A DNA stretch of 55,742 bases from NCBI RefSeq assembly GCF_011087585.1, contig NZ_VJOT01000016.1, positions 1 through 55,742 on the forward strand, in the 5' to 3' direction. Below the pieces are notes generated by a model, which was not told the origin of the DNA, searched no databases, and saw only the letters and a list, made by a program, of their open reading frames with translations. Position numbers and translations under genes: made by a program. Below are positions 36,660-45,669 of this stretch, in pieces. Each line of letters begins with the position of its first letter. The first letter of the stretch is position 1. This stretch comes from Neochlamydia sp. AcF84. GTDB taxonomy: Bacteria > Chlamydiota > Chlamydiia > Chlamydiales > Parachlamydiaceae.

Positions 36660-36840
36660 GTCGGTTGATAAGTTGTTGATAGATTGTTGAAAACTGGTCA
36701 GTTGATAACAATTTAAGCTTATCAACAGGCCTATGCACAAATTCATCGACCTAAATGAACCTACTTATGAACAGAGAATTTTATTTCTCTATCCCTTAAA
36801 AAATTAAACTTTTTTGGCATTGAGGGAGTGCTTATCCATA
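36660..36840. other. cluster of DnaA-box-like nonamers (possible oriC)
   Basis: Within 180 bases of a 520-bp divergent gap lie TTATCAACA (36719-36727), its inverse forms GGTTGATAA (36663-36671), TGTTGATAG (36674-36682) and AGTTGATAA (36700-36708), plus TTATGAACA (about 36765) and TTATCCATA (36832-36840). All are one or two bases from TTATCCACA. An AT-rich tract (36778-36812) adjoins. This matches the design of a bacterial origin with an unwinding element, but no dnaA, dnaN or gidA gene is next to it. Confidence 0.4.
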
Positions 36841-37003
36841 AGGGCAGAAGAAAAAATAAAGGCTCAATGGATGTATATTCTTTCTCTAATCTACTAAAGA
36901 GTCTTATAATCTTTTCCTTCAGAGAGTTGAATATCAAGGCTGGAGGATAGTTGTTAAAAAAGCTTTAAGGCTCAACTACTTTACATTTTTTGGAAATTTT
37001 TTT

Positions 37004-38128
37004 ATGAATACTTATAAAGATATCCAGTGCCCGCATTTTGCTGTTTGTTCAGGTTGTACGATCAATGAAAATGTTGATAAACCCCCTCTTTTAGAAGAAG
37101 TTTACCATTTTTTCTCTGAACAAAGCGTGCCTTTTAATTATTATTCTGAGCAAGTGGTGAAATGGCGTCATCGTGCTAAGCTGGCAGTAAGAGGCTCTGC
37201 TGAAAATCCTCTTATCGGCCTTTATGAAAATGGAACTCATCAAGTAGTGGATATACCCTTATGCCGGGTGCATCATCCTTCAATTAACCAAGCCATTGAA
37301 AAATTAAAAACCTGGATCAAAGCTTATAAAATCAAGCCTTATAATGAAATCACTCAGGAAGGGCTGTTGCGTTATGTCCAGTGTGTTGTTAATAGGCCAA
37401 GCGGACGAGTACAGCTTTCTTTAGTTTTAAATGCTTCTAGTGGAAGAGAGGAGCTTTTAGCGGCCAAGCTTTTATGGGATCTGAATCCAGAGGGGTGGCA
37501 TTCAATATGGATCAACTGCAACCAGCAGAGAACAAATGTAATATTTGGCAAAGAATGGGTATTAGTAAAAGGCGAAGAAGATCTGTGGGAAACGATTGCG
37601 GGCGCTAAGGTTTGCTTCCATCCAGCCAACTTCGCTCAAGCCAATTTAGCTGTATTTGAAAGATTGTTAAATGATTTGAAAAGTAGCCTAATAGCTAATG
37701 AAAGAATTGTTGAATATTACGCCGGCGTAGGAGTAATAGGTTTTTCATTAGCAAAAAAAGCTGAGAAGATTGAATGTTGCGAAATTAATCCTTGGGCCCA
37801 AATTTCTTTTGAAAAAGCTCGCCAGTGCCAAGGCTTTTCTCATATTTCTTTAATTTCTGGTTCCTCTTCTTCTCATACAGAACTATTAAATCATGCCAGC
37901 ATAGTAATTGTAGATCCTCCCCGTAAGGGCTTAGATCGCTCCTTGCTTAGCGCTTTGCTTGAAAATGAATTTCCTCAAGAATTGCATTACATTAGCTGCG
38001 GTTGGAACTCTTTTAAACAAGATTGGAAAGAATTAACAAAGAGCTGGCAACTTATCTGCGCTCAAGCTTATTTATTTTTTCCTGGCACCAACCAATTAGA
38101 AGTATTAGCAAAATTTAAGAAAAAATAG
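37004..38128 (+). CDS. TrmA/RlmD-family RNA m5U methyltransferase
   Basis: A 374-residue SAM-dependent enzyme that methylates uridine C5 in rRNA or tRNA. The N-terminus carries iron-sulfur cysteines (CPHFAVCSGCT). The Rossmann domain includes FHPANFAQAN, VEYYAGVGVIGFSLA for SAM binding, VIVDPPRKGLD, and ELHYISCG with the catalytic cysteine. The usual TRAM RNA-binding domain is missing, as in some compact homologues. The start ATG follows a T-rich leader. Whether the target is 23S U1939, U747 or tRNA U54 cannot be told here. Confidence 0.87.
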   Translation: MNTYKDIQCPHFAVCSGCTINENVDKPPLLEEVYHFFSEQSVPFNYYSEQVVKWRHRAKLAVRGSAENPLIGLYENGTHQVVDIPLCRVHHPSINQAIEKLKTWIKAYKIKPYNEITQEGLLRYVQCVVNRPSGRVQLSLVLNASSGREELLAAKLLWDLNPEGWHSIWINCNQQRTNVIFGKEWVLVKGEEDLWETIAGAKVCFHPANFAQANLAVFERLLNDLKSSLIANERIVEYYAGVGVIGFSLAKKAEKIECCEINPWAQISFEKARQCQGFSHISLISGSSSSHTELLNHASIVIVDPPRKGLDRSLLSALLENEFPQELHYISCGWNSFKQDWKELTKSWQLICAQAYLFFPGTNQLEVLAKFKKK

Positions 38129-38144
38129 ATAATACACTTTCAAG

Positions 38145-38159
38145 CTACTCCTTATGCAG
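38145..38159. repeat. short dispersed repeat, copy 2
   Basis: CTACTCCTTATGCAG, the same word as at 31883-31897, 17 bases after the methyltransferase gene. The following 38160-38876 stretch holds a 60-codon frame without protein character and nothing else I can support. Confidence 0.35.
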
Positions 38160-38876
38160 CCTCGCATTTATAAAACTGCTCTCATTAACTAGATAGGCAT
38201 TTTCGGAGGTATGAGTAGGGGACCGGGCTTTTTATCACTTTAACGTGCAAACCTCTTTCTTGAGTAGCCATAAGCTAGTTAAAAAGCTTATAAAGCAAGG
38301 CTATATGAAGAAGTCCTTACTTATCCACCTGCTTTGCAGCCCTAGCACGTGTTATTTTATTCCCTTCTTAATTTTTAATCCTTATCTTTCCAATATAATA
38401 CTCTTTAAAGAACCTACGTCTGCATAACCGAAAAAGACATTAACCTTTTTCCAAGCCGACTCTATCCGTAAAAACAAGCTTTTTATTAAGTATATGATTA
38501 TATAAAGAGTTGCTCGAAAGCGTATAAGCACTCTTCTATGCTTTGAAAAATCTACCTAATTTTACCATGAAAGGGGAAAATGAAATCTTCATAAGCAGAA
38601 TCTCTTCATGCACGGTCATATTTTTTTTTAACTTATAAAGGGATAAGGGGGTGCTTGAAAAGCCTAATGTTTCCACCGATAATATTATTTCTATAGCTTG
38701 GTAAGCCTCTTGGGCTTGGGCATAGTGCGGTAAAAGTTAAAAAAAATTCTACACGAAGCTGCCATCTATGAAATGTCTTAAACAGACTACTACAGGAACA
38801 AATAATTCAAGAACAAAGCTTTAATGCCTTTGCCTTACTTTTAAGCAGAAAAATTTTTAGTAAAGAAGAATAAGAA

Positions 38877-38951
38877 TCTGAGTGAGAGGATTCGAACCTC
38901 CGACCCCTTGCACCCCATGCAAGTGCGCTAGCCAAGCTGCGCTACACTCAG
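38877..38951 (-). tRNA. tRNA-Pro (anticodon GGG)
   Basis: The minus strand folds as a cloverleaf: acceptor CTGAGTG/CACTCAG, anticodon stem CTTGC/GCAAG with loop ATGGGGT giving anticodon GGG, and T-arm GGTTCGAATCC. G37 follows the anticodon, and C1-G72 with A73 is typical of bacterial tRNA-Pro. CCA is not encoded. It lies 11 bases downstream of a small protein gene on the same strand and is probably co-transcribed with it. Confidence 0.95.
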
Positions 38952-38962
38952 ATAAGAAATGA

Positions 38963-39217
38963 TTAATTTGCAGTCATGCCTTCGAATTGCATTTCAGTTT
39001 TTTTGAAATCCCTGACTGCCATGCGAGCACAGTGTTCGATAATTTTTTCTAAAGGATCCGTAGGATCTACTTCAGCAGCACTTATATCTACAGAAATGGA
39101 AGCACTAAAGGAAGTACCGCCTCTCAATCCTTTTACTTTAAAGTTGGCAAAAATTCCATCTTTTTTCTTTGATATATTGATAAAACGAATTAAATTGTTT
39201 TCAGCTATATTCATCAT
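38963..39217 (-). CDS. small conserved-looking protein beside tRNA-Pro and ung
   Basis: An 84-residue protein (MMNIAENNLIRFINISKKK...) with alternating beta-strand pattern followed by a helix (PLEKIIEHCARMAVRDFKK). AAAGGA lies upstream of the start. A frame of the same size on the opposite strand looks less protein-like. It is separated from ung by a divergent 206-bp gap. I do not recognise the family. Confidence 0.55.
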   Translation of the reverse strand: MMNIAENNLIRFINISKKKDGIFANFKVKGLRGGTSFSASISVDISAAEVDPTDPLEKIIEHCARMAVRDFKKTEMQFEGMTAN

Positions 39218-39423
39218 ATGTATCCTTTAAAAGGCCATATGATAAAGGCCTTCTTCCTTTATCGTCAATGTTTTTAAAAAGATGATAGAGGGCCGTGAAA
39301 ACTTTTTAGCAAAAAGATTAGTGCTTAAGAGAAGCCTTACAAGCATAGAGAAAAGAAAATTTATAAATTTTATTAGTGACATTTGAAAAGGTTTGTTAAT
39401 TTCTTTTAAATTAGGAGAAGATT

Positions 39424-40113
39424 ATGACAGGATTTGAACTTGGATTGTCTTGGCAAAATGCTTTAAAAGACGAATTACAAAAGCCCTATTTACAAGAATT
39501 AGAAGCATTTGTAGAACGAGAAAGATTTCAAGGTTTTAATGTCTTTCCTCCCCGTGAATTAGTCTTTAATGCTTTTCGCATGACGCCATATGACTCGGTT
39601 AGAGTAGTTATAATGGGACAAGATCCCTATCATGGACCTCGCCAAGCGCATGGACTTTCTTTTAGCGTCCCTGAAGGCGTCCGTCCTCCCCCTTCTTTGC
39701 AAAATATTATTAAGGAACTTAATGCAGATGTCCAAATACCTATGCCTAAGCATGGGTGCTTAATCCATTGGGCCCAACAAGGTGTTTTATTATTGAATGC
39801 TACTCTCACTGTTCGGCAAGGGGAACCCTTGTCGCATCACGGAAAGGGCTGGGAACGTTTTACCGATGCGGTTATTGAACATTTAGTAGATGGCAGAGAA
39901 AATTTAATTTTTATCTTATGGGGAAAGTCGGCGCAAGAGAAATGCCGTCATATCATCGCTAGCCATGAGGAAAAAAAGCATCACATTTTAATGGCAGCTC
40001 ATCCCTCGCCTTATGCAGCTCAACAAGGTTTCTTTGGATGCCGTCATTTTTCTAAAGTCAATGACATACTGCGTTCCAAAAAGCAAGAGCCTATTGATTG
40101 GGCTATACCATAA
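39424..40113 (+). CDS. ung: uracil-DNA glycosylase
   Basis: A 229-residue family 1 UDG. The water-activating loop is VIMGQDPYHGP, the uracil-binding region includes GLSFSVPEGVRPPPSLQN, and the minor-groove loop is AAHPSPYAAQQGFFGCRHFS with the catalytic His. It removes uracil from DNA to start base excision repair. Length equals E. coli Ung. AGGAGA lies 6 bases before the start. Confidence 0.97.
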   Translation: MTGFELGLSWQNALKDELQKPYLQELEAFVERERFQGFNVFPPRELVFNAFRMTPYDSVRVVIMGQDPYHGPRQAHGLSFSVPEGVRPPPSLQNIIKELNADVQIPMPKHGCLIHWAQQGVLLLNATLTVRQGEPLSHHGKGWERFTDAVIEHLVDGRENLIFILWGKSAQEKCRHIIASHEEKKHHILMAAHPSPYAAQQGFFGCRHFSKVNDILRSKKQEPIDWAIP

Positions 40114-40454
40114 AATAATGGCATGTAAGTTGCTGAGTATTTCTTCTATAAAATCAAAAATTTTATAAAAATATCTAGAATGTTTTTGCTAACCCCTAAA
40201 GTTGCTAAATGCTTTATTATAAAAAACTAGAAAAAAATTTTTTTTATCTTGCGGTAAGAATTAATAAGTTTTGAAAAAATAGAAAAGCGTATTTTTTAAT
40301 AAAATTGCTGTAGAAGAGGTTTCTTAATAAAAGAGCTGTTTATTTAAAGTTTAATTGAAATAAAGATGTGTTATTTATTATAATATGTTAAAAGGCTCTA
40401 TCGCTTAGTAGTAAATTTTTCTGCTTCTTAATCTTTTAAAGTTAAGGTAAATTT
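40114..40454. other. AT-rich gap upstream of the PP2C pair
   Basis: About 340 bases of very AT-rich sequence without a frame; a promoter for the following two genes probably lies here (TATAAT-like words near 40378-40384). Confidence 0.3.
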
Positions 40455-40853
40455 ATGATAATTGAGCAGGATTTAAAAAAGGTTTTTCAAAAGTTAGATC
40501 ACGATCAGGTCTTACACATCCATTTAAATGAAAATGAGCTAGGAATAAAAGTTTTTGATGGAGCTTCGAAAATATTTTTAACTACTAGGATTTATAAGGG
40601 AGATAATTTTATTCCTAAAAGTGTAAGGAATGGGATTGCAAGAAAAGCTCCTTGTAGGCGTACCTCTATTAAAACTTTCCTCTCCATCAATGAAAATCAA
40701 TATCGTGTGGATTTAAATTATTTAGGCTTATTACAACAAATGAATGCGCAGAATTTTGCAATTTTAATGGAAGACTTTGTATGCCTTGCCTGCGGATGGA
40801 GAGTTTATTTAGATGAACAGGACCAGAACGACTTAATACATGTGCGTGTATAG
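40455..40853 (+). CDS. small acidic protein upstream of the PP2C-like gene
   Basis: A 132-residue protein with an N-terminal beta-rich half (VLHIHLNENELGIKVFDG) and a helical C-terminal half that ends in GWRVYLDEQDQNDLIHVRV. It is slightly acidic and lies 59 bp before the phosphatase-like gene, so the two are probably co-transcribed. Size and position would suit a secretion chaperone of the next protein, but no chaperone motif is present. Family not recognised. Confidence 0.6.
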   Translation: MIIEQDLKKVFQKLDHDQVLHIHLNENELGIKVFDGASKIFLTTRIYKGDNFIPKSVRNGIARKAPCRRTSIKTFLSINENQYRVDLNYLGLLQQMNAQNFAILMEDFVCLACGWRVYLDEQDQNDLIHVRV

Positions 40854-40912
40854 CTTCATGCTTTCTTCATCATTATAAAGAAAAATACATTTACCAAGGT
40901 AATACTTAAGAT

Positions 40913-42076
40913 ATGCGTATAAATTTTGATACCACTCATCTTGAACATTTTTTAAGCGATTCTTCTCAAAAATACGTGGTAAGTTTGAATGAAAACTCCC
41001 TGCGATTTGTTCCTTTAAAGCAAACATCCATTTTCCACAGAATAGCGGCATGGTTTGGATGTGGGCCTCTTAGCCTTAAAAATATAGCAAATTTCATCAG
41101 CCATCATAACAAGGAAATAAACCAAGAGTTAGCCCCTGAAACTCAGATACTTTTTTACAAAAAACTCATTGGAAAATGCTTGCATTACAATAATAGCTAT
41201 ATTCATTCATTCTCTCATGTTCAAAATTCTGTCTTAAGTGTTTTCAAAAAGCATGTGCCTATGTGTAGTGATGCCTTCTTTTCAAAAGAAACGACTTATC
41301 ATTCACGTGAGGATGGATTAGATGGAAATGTGGATTTCAGCTACTCGAATAGAAGACTAGGCTTTGGATATGTGGTAGATGGCGCAGGGCATAATAATCC
41401 GTATATGCAACCTGTATTACAAGAGTTATTGCAAAATTTTACTCAGTCTTATGAGCAAGCTTTAGAGCCATGTACGTTCAAAACAATTGAATCGGCACAG
41501 CAATTCTTAACAGATCAACTTGGGCAATTGGCGCGGACCTTAACTTCGGATTCTCGGTCTATACATAAAAATTCCAGTACTTTTGAAGATCCCTCCTACC
41601 ATCCCGCTATTAGTTTTGCTCAAACTATTAAAATTGGCTCAAGTTACTATTTACTCAGTATAGAGCTAGCAGACACGATGATTGTCATTAAAAAAGCAAA
41701 TGGAACTTTTGATACCTCTTTAGCTACCTCTAGGCCTGATTTTGGCTTAGGAAGTGGCGCAATTAATGTGCACGCTACCCCCATTAGTCCGGGGGATACC
41801 ATTATTGGCTTTTCCGATGGAATTGGTGAATATTTAACTTTAGAAGAATGCATGGAAATTATTTCAAGCAGCATGCCATCTAATCTATTAGAAAACTTTA
41901 AAGATAAAATTATTGATAAGGGTAAAGAATTCACAGAGAGAGTACCCGATACAAGTATGCGTCGTGAAGAGGACATACAATCAGCTAACCAATCCAAATA
42001 TATTAAATACCATACTTTTGACGCAGCTAGCCCGCGTTATCATGATGATATTAGCCTATTTGCTCTGACAGTTTAA
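40913..42076 (+). CDS. PP2C-like serine/threonine phosphatase domain protein
   Basis: A 387-residue protein whose residues about 110-387 carry PP2C (PPM) motifs in order: GFGYVVDGAGHNN (metal-binding Asp156, normally DGMGGH), YYLLSIELADTMIVI in place of the AN-x-GDSR strand, GDTIIGFSDGIGEYLT (Asp302-Gly, normally SDGL), and YHDDISLFALTV at the end (normally DNITVIVV). The N-terminal 110 residues are unique. PP2C enzymes remove phosphate from Ser/Thr using Mn/Mg. Several motif positions are altered, so activity is not certain. A host-directed role is possible. Confidence 0.68.
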   Translation: MRINFDTTHLEHFLSDSSQKYVVSLNENSLRFVPLKQTSIFHRIAAWFGCGPLSLKNIANFISHHNKEINQELAPETQILFYKKLIGKCLHYNNSYIHSFSHVQNSVLSVFKKHVPMCSDAFFSKETTYHSREDGLDGNVDFSYSNRRLGFGYVVDGAGHNNPYMQPVLQELLQNFTQSYEQALEPCTFKTIESAQQFLTDQLGQLARTLTSDSRSIHKNSSTFEDPSYHPAISFAQTIKIGSSYYLLSIELADTMIVIKKANGTFDTSLATSRPDFGLGSGAINVHATPISPGDTIIGFSDGIGEYLTLEECMEIISSSMPSNLLENFKDKIIDKGKEFTERVPDTSMRREEDIQSANQSKYIKYHTFDAASPRYHDDISLFALTV

Positions 42077-42142
42077 AAGCCTTTTATAGCTGTAGCAGAT
42101 ATTTAGTCCGATCTAGATTTAATCTAAAAAAATCCCTTAGTG

Positions 42143-42178
42143 TTCCCTATTTTAAATAGGGAAATTGTGAATTTTTTT
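42143..42178 (+). terminator. terminator after the PP2C-like gene
   Basis: TTCCCTATTT (42143-42152) pairs with AAATAGGGAA (42154-42163) and a T-run follows at 42172-42178. Confidence 0.7.
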
Positions 42179-42225
42179 AATGCTAGCTTAAAAAGCCAAA
42201 AGATTAAGAAATTTCGTTGAAGAGA

Positions 42226-43253
42226 GGCCTCGTTGCGTAAATAATCTAATAGTTCGCCTGTTTAAGACACAGCCTTATACTAGCTTATCATCTAAGTTAG
42301 TACTCACTGCCCTTTGGGCATTCTACGTTTTGTACTCTTGTTTATAGCTAAAGATTTAACATGTAATTCTGCTCGCTGATAGGCTAGCTTCCTAAAACGA
42401 AAATCTCCTCCAAAGCCTTTAAGACTCTTAGAGGACCATTTCTCTTCTTCACCGCGGACTTGTCCGTCTCTTGGCTTTAGTCTTCCTTCTCTTCTTGGAG
42501 GTACTAAAGGATCTATACCCTCAACATAAGATGATCGACAGAAAGCTGGCCTATCGCGTAAGCACCATCTCCATAAGCGTTTTTTGCGTTCTTTGGCAGC
42601 TTGGTGCACTTCTGGTTGGCCACTAAATCATCGGCTTTATTACTCCTTGCCCACTCACTTAAAAGTAATCTTATGCGACTCTTGGCAAATGCTTAAGTGA
42701 ATCTTTCTCCAAGTCCTTCGCTTTGCTAGGTGGGCGTGCTTTCCACTCTCCTTTGCCATAAACCTTCCTTCCAGAGGACTCAAAGGCTATGTGTGTTGGA
42801 CGCTTTAAGGCTTAATTTTTTAAGCTCCTGTCCAAGCTCTTTAGCACGCCTGCAGATGCGGGTATAACAAGGAATAGGTAGCCTTGAAGGCCAGTAGAGC
42901 AATCAACGACAAGGGAAATCCTTAGAATAGCCTAGGAGGGGCAAATGATAAACAGCTCTAATCATCAACACGCATAGGATAGCGCTAGCAGAGTAAATTC
43001 TTGGGCGCCCCTTCTTCCCTGTACTTTTATTTTCCCTTCATCCTTTAATGGCTTCATCTGAAAACCATAAAGATATGCTTCCTCTTTGTACTAAAGCTTT
43101 GTTATTGTCGAACCAATTACCTATGTGGTAGTTAAGCTTTTTTCCCCTAGCTTGCCTATAGTTTTGCTTTAACAAACTAAATTTTATAGCTCTTAAGCGT
43201 TAAAGAGCAATCTTGGCCGCATACGCTTTTTATTTTTTTACGTAACAACGCCG
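42226..43253 (-). mobile_element. degenerate IS5-family (IS903/IS5 group) element
   Basis: About 1.03 kb, the size of an IS5 element. Ends match imperfectly: GGCCTCGTTGCGTAAATAA on the left and, inverted, GCGGCGTTGTTACGTAAAAA on the right. The minus strand encodes a broken transposase: NKALVQRGSISLWFSDEA, ILCVLMIRAVYHLPL, GRKVYGKGEWKARPPSKAK (first Asp region, here Glu-Ser) and PLVPPRREGRLKPRDGQ. Several stops and shifts make it inactive. Confidence 0.75.
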
Positions 43254-43394
43254 CTATTCACCTAGCTTTTTGACAGTCCCTTTTTTGAGACTTATTTAAA
43301 ATTATCCTTTCTTTTAATTCCTTTTTTGCCATAAAACTAAATTTAAATATAAAAAAGCATTTTTTTTAAACAAGCTTTTTTGAGAAGAATATAA

Positions 43395-44165
43395 ATGCAA
43401 CTTGCTGATTGTATGAAAAAAAATCCTTCTCTTTCTATTAATCATACTCTTCCCTTTTCTTCAAAAAACTCACCTGTTAATTCAATCTCTTTTCCTACCC
43501 TTAGCTTAGGGTTACCGAGTTTGCATCCATTATCTGAGCAATTGGTACCACCTTTTAATACAGATAGCCTGCACTTGAATTGTACAGGCATGGGTATAAT
43601 TGGAGAAGTGAATGAATTAGCGACTAGCGTGATAGGAGGTCACTCACAGCTTCTTAGCTTACAACAAGTGGCAGTAGAAAGCTTAGAGCGGAATATACAT
43701 TTATCTCAACACATAGGTGATCGCCATTATGAAACAGGTTTTGCAAGGCGGGCACATTGGTTTACCGCCTAGAGCGAGTTTGCATAAGAAATTAGAAAAA
43801 AAGAAAGCGATTTAAGATATTACGTTGCAATCAAAAAATTGCAAAAAAAGAAAAATTGAAGTTTAAGAAAAGAAAGCTGCCCTAGGAACAAAAAAATTAA
43901 ACTGACCAAGCCGCGGGAGCAAACTTTGAAAAGCACTCGTTTTATCTACCTAAAAGCTCCTCTTGAAGGATTTCGAGGGACGAGATTTACTAAGAAAGGT
44001 TGAAAAAGCTTTGCTGCCTGCAGCAGAAAGAGAAATACATGCGCCTAGATAGAGCAAGCAATCTATTGCAGGAAGCCAAGCAATGTTATGAGGATACTGT
44101 AGAAATGCTTTACACTTTTTATAGAAATCAGCCCTCTGACCTAGCGGAGGCCTTAAAAATTTATT
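43395..44165 (+). pseudogene. truncated paralogue of the STAND/TPR gene
   Basis: The first 125 codons parallel the intact gene at 45670: SLHPLSEQLVPPFNTDSLHL and NIHLSQHIGDRHYETG align almost residue for residue with its N-terminus. The frame is then lost; scraps of the coiled coil and of the NTPase entry follow (DLLRKVEKALLPA), and finally a TPR piece (CYEDTVEMLYTFYRNQPSDL). The NTPase core is deleted. A hairpin (AAAAAAGC/GCTTTTTT, 43351-43381) lies directly before its ribosome site, as at the intact gene. Confidence 0.75.
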
Positions 44166-44307
44166 AACTGTATCAGAAACTTTGAGCAGATCTACATATT
44201 TAAGAAATATTAAGTAGTATTACTTGAGGAAAAATTGGATTTTGTCTTGTGTAGCTAATTTATACGTTTTTAACATTAAATAACATCTGTTTTTAAAGGA
44301 GAATATT

Positions 44308-45519
44308 ATGCAACCTACTAATAATGAACAATCGGGCGCAACTAGCAGTTCGATATCATCTAGCTCAGGGCCTCAACAATCTGCCAGCAGTTGGAATGCT
44401 CGTACCTGGAGTTCTTCGTCTTCTTTTCAGTCTCGTTCTTTTCAACCCACAAGCTTTCGTCCTACCTCTTATGCGTCCTCCTCTACATCTCTTAGCCCAG
44501 TGGTTTATGGACAATCGAATTCTCAAAGTATACTTCCTGCTTTAGACCCTTCGCGCCTTACACCTGTATTTCAAGAAACAGTCATTCAGGCTCCTTCTAG
44601 AGATAGTCAAAAATTAGTTAATCAATCCTTTAAAAAAGGAGCACTAAGTATTAAAGAAGATAGGGAAATGCTAGAAAAGATAAAAATTGTTTTATCTGAA
44701 CAAACAACCCAAACAATAGCCTTACGCAAACAAATAGATGAAAGTGTAACTTCATTTTATGATGAATCGATGAAGATGAATAAGCTTTGTAGTTCTTTAG
44801 CTTTTGAAATCGCCAAAGCGTTGAAAGATGCCACTATAGCAAGCATAAGGACAGGTGAAGCACTACGAATGGATTATGATGAACGTAATCGATCCGTAGA
44901 ATTTACAATACATTTGGCTACTCAAGTAGGACACCGCTACTATGAAACTGCTAAACAATTTATGGATCTACAAAGAATCAATACGGATGGCCGATTTAAA
45001 GATTATCAAGAGTGCATTGATTTAGTTTTCTATGCTAGAAAGCAAGAACTTGATTTACTTAAGTCACGCTTAGAAGTTTTAGCTCACCATGAAAACCATG
45101 AATTGCAAATTATGACGGCTTTGCATAATCAAAAGCTTAAAGAAGAATCTCAACTTTTTGACCAGCTAATGCAAGGCGCTAATTTCGTCTCCGAGCAAAA
45201 TGAAAAAGAAATAAAATTTTCCATAGAAGAAAGAGAATTAGCTCAATCCCATGAGGTCGATTTAGTAAAATTAAGCTTAGAGAAAGAGCGGGTAGAGCTA
45301 GAAGGTAAAAAAGCAGAAAATGAAAAAGAAATAGAAGAACTTAAAGAAAAAAACAAGATGGAAGTAGAGAAGTATCTTGCTGAAAAACACGTAGAAATAG
45401 AGGGCAAACGTATTGACGCTGATACAAGATGCCGATTAACTGAGACAGCAGCTACAGTGACTACTACTACACTCAACGCTGTAGCTAGTATTGCTAAGCC
45501 AAAGTGTCTTTTAATGTAA
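44308..45519 (+). CDS. Ser-rich coiled-coil protein ending in a CaaX box (CLLM)
   Basis: A 403-residue protein. Residues 1-90 are Ser/Gln/Pro-rich and disordered, typical of a secretion leader. Residues 110-220 are helical and contain HLATQVGHRYYETAKQ (202-217), the motif shared with the neighbouring STAND protein. Residues 225-385 form a charged coiled coil. The last four residues are CLLM (TGT CTT TTA ATG before the stop), a canonical CaaX box for eukaryotic farnesyltransferase. There is no signal peptide or membrane segment. Strong ribosome site AAAGGAG. I infer a secreted effector that host enzymes could prenylate; no family name is known to me. Confidence 0.75.
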   Translation: MQPTNNEQSGATSSSISSSSGPQQSASSWNARTWSSSSSFQSRSFQPTSFRPTSYASSSTSLSPVVYGQSNSQSILPALDPSRLTPVFQETVIQAPSRDSQKLVNQSFKKGALSIKEDREMLEKIKIVLSEQTTQTIALRKQIDESVTSFYDESMKMNKLCSSLAFEIAKALKDATIASIRTGEALRMDYDERNRSVEFTIHLATQVGHRYYETAKQFMDLQRINTDGRFKDYQECIDLVFYARKQELDLLKSRLEVLAHHENHELQIMTALHNQKLKEESQLFDQLMQGANFVSEQNEKEIKFSIEERELAQSHEVDLVKLSLEKERVELEGKKAENEKEIEELKEKNKMEVEKYLAEKHVEIEGKRIDADTRCRLTETAATVTTTTLNAVASIAKPKCLLM

Positions 45520-45620
45520 ATTCTTTACTTAAAGAAAGAGGTGGTAAATAGCCTCTTTTAGGGGAATAAAAACCTTAGAAACTTAAGATTGATAAAAAAA
45601 TTTTAAAATCAAATAAGGAA

Positions 45621-45655
45621 GAGAGATTAAATGTAATAATTTGATCTCTCTTTTT
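45621..45655 (+). terminator. terminator-like hairpin abutting the next ribosome site
   Basis: GAGAGATTAAAT (45621-45632) pairs with ATTTGATCTCTC (45639-45650), one wobble and a 6-base loop, followed by TTTTT (45651-45655). The Shine-Dalgarno AAGGAG of the STAND gene begins at 45656. It can stop transcripts from the coiled-coil gene, or act as an attenuator or leader structure for the STAND gene. Confidence 0.7.
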
Positions 45656-45669
45656 AAGGAGAATATGCA

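Noticed and set aside
38245-38427. 60-codon plus-strand frame after the RNA methyltransferase
   Set aside because: Weak GTG-type start, low-complexity hydrophobic content and no context; not supported as a gene.
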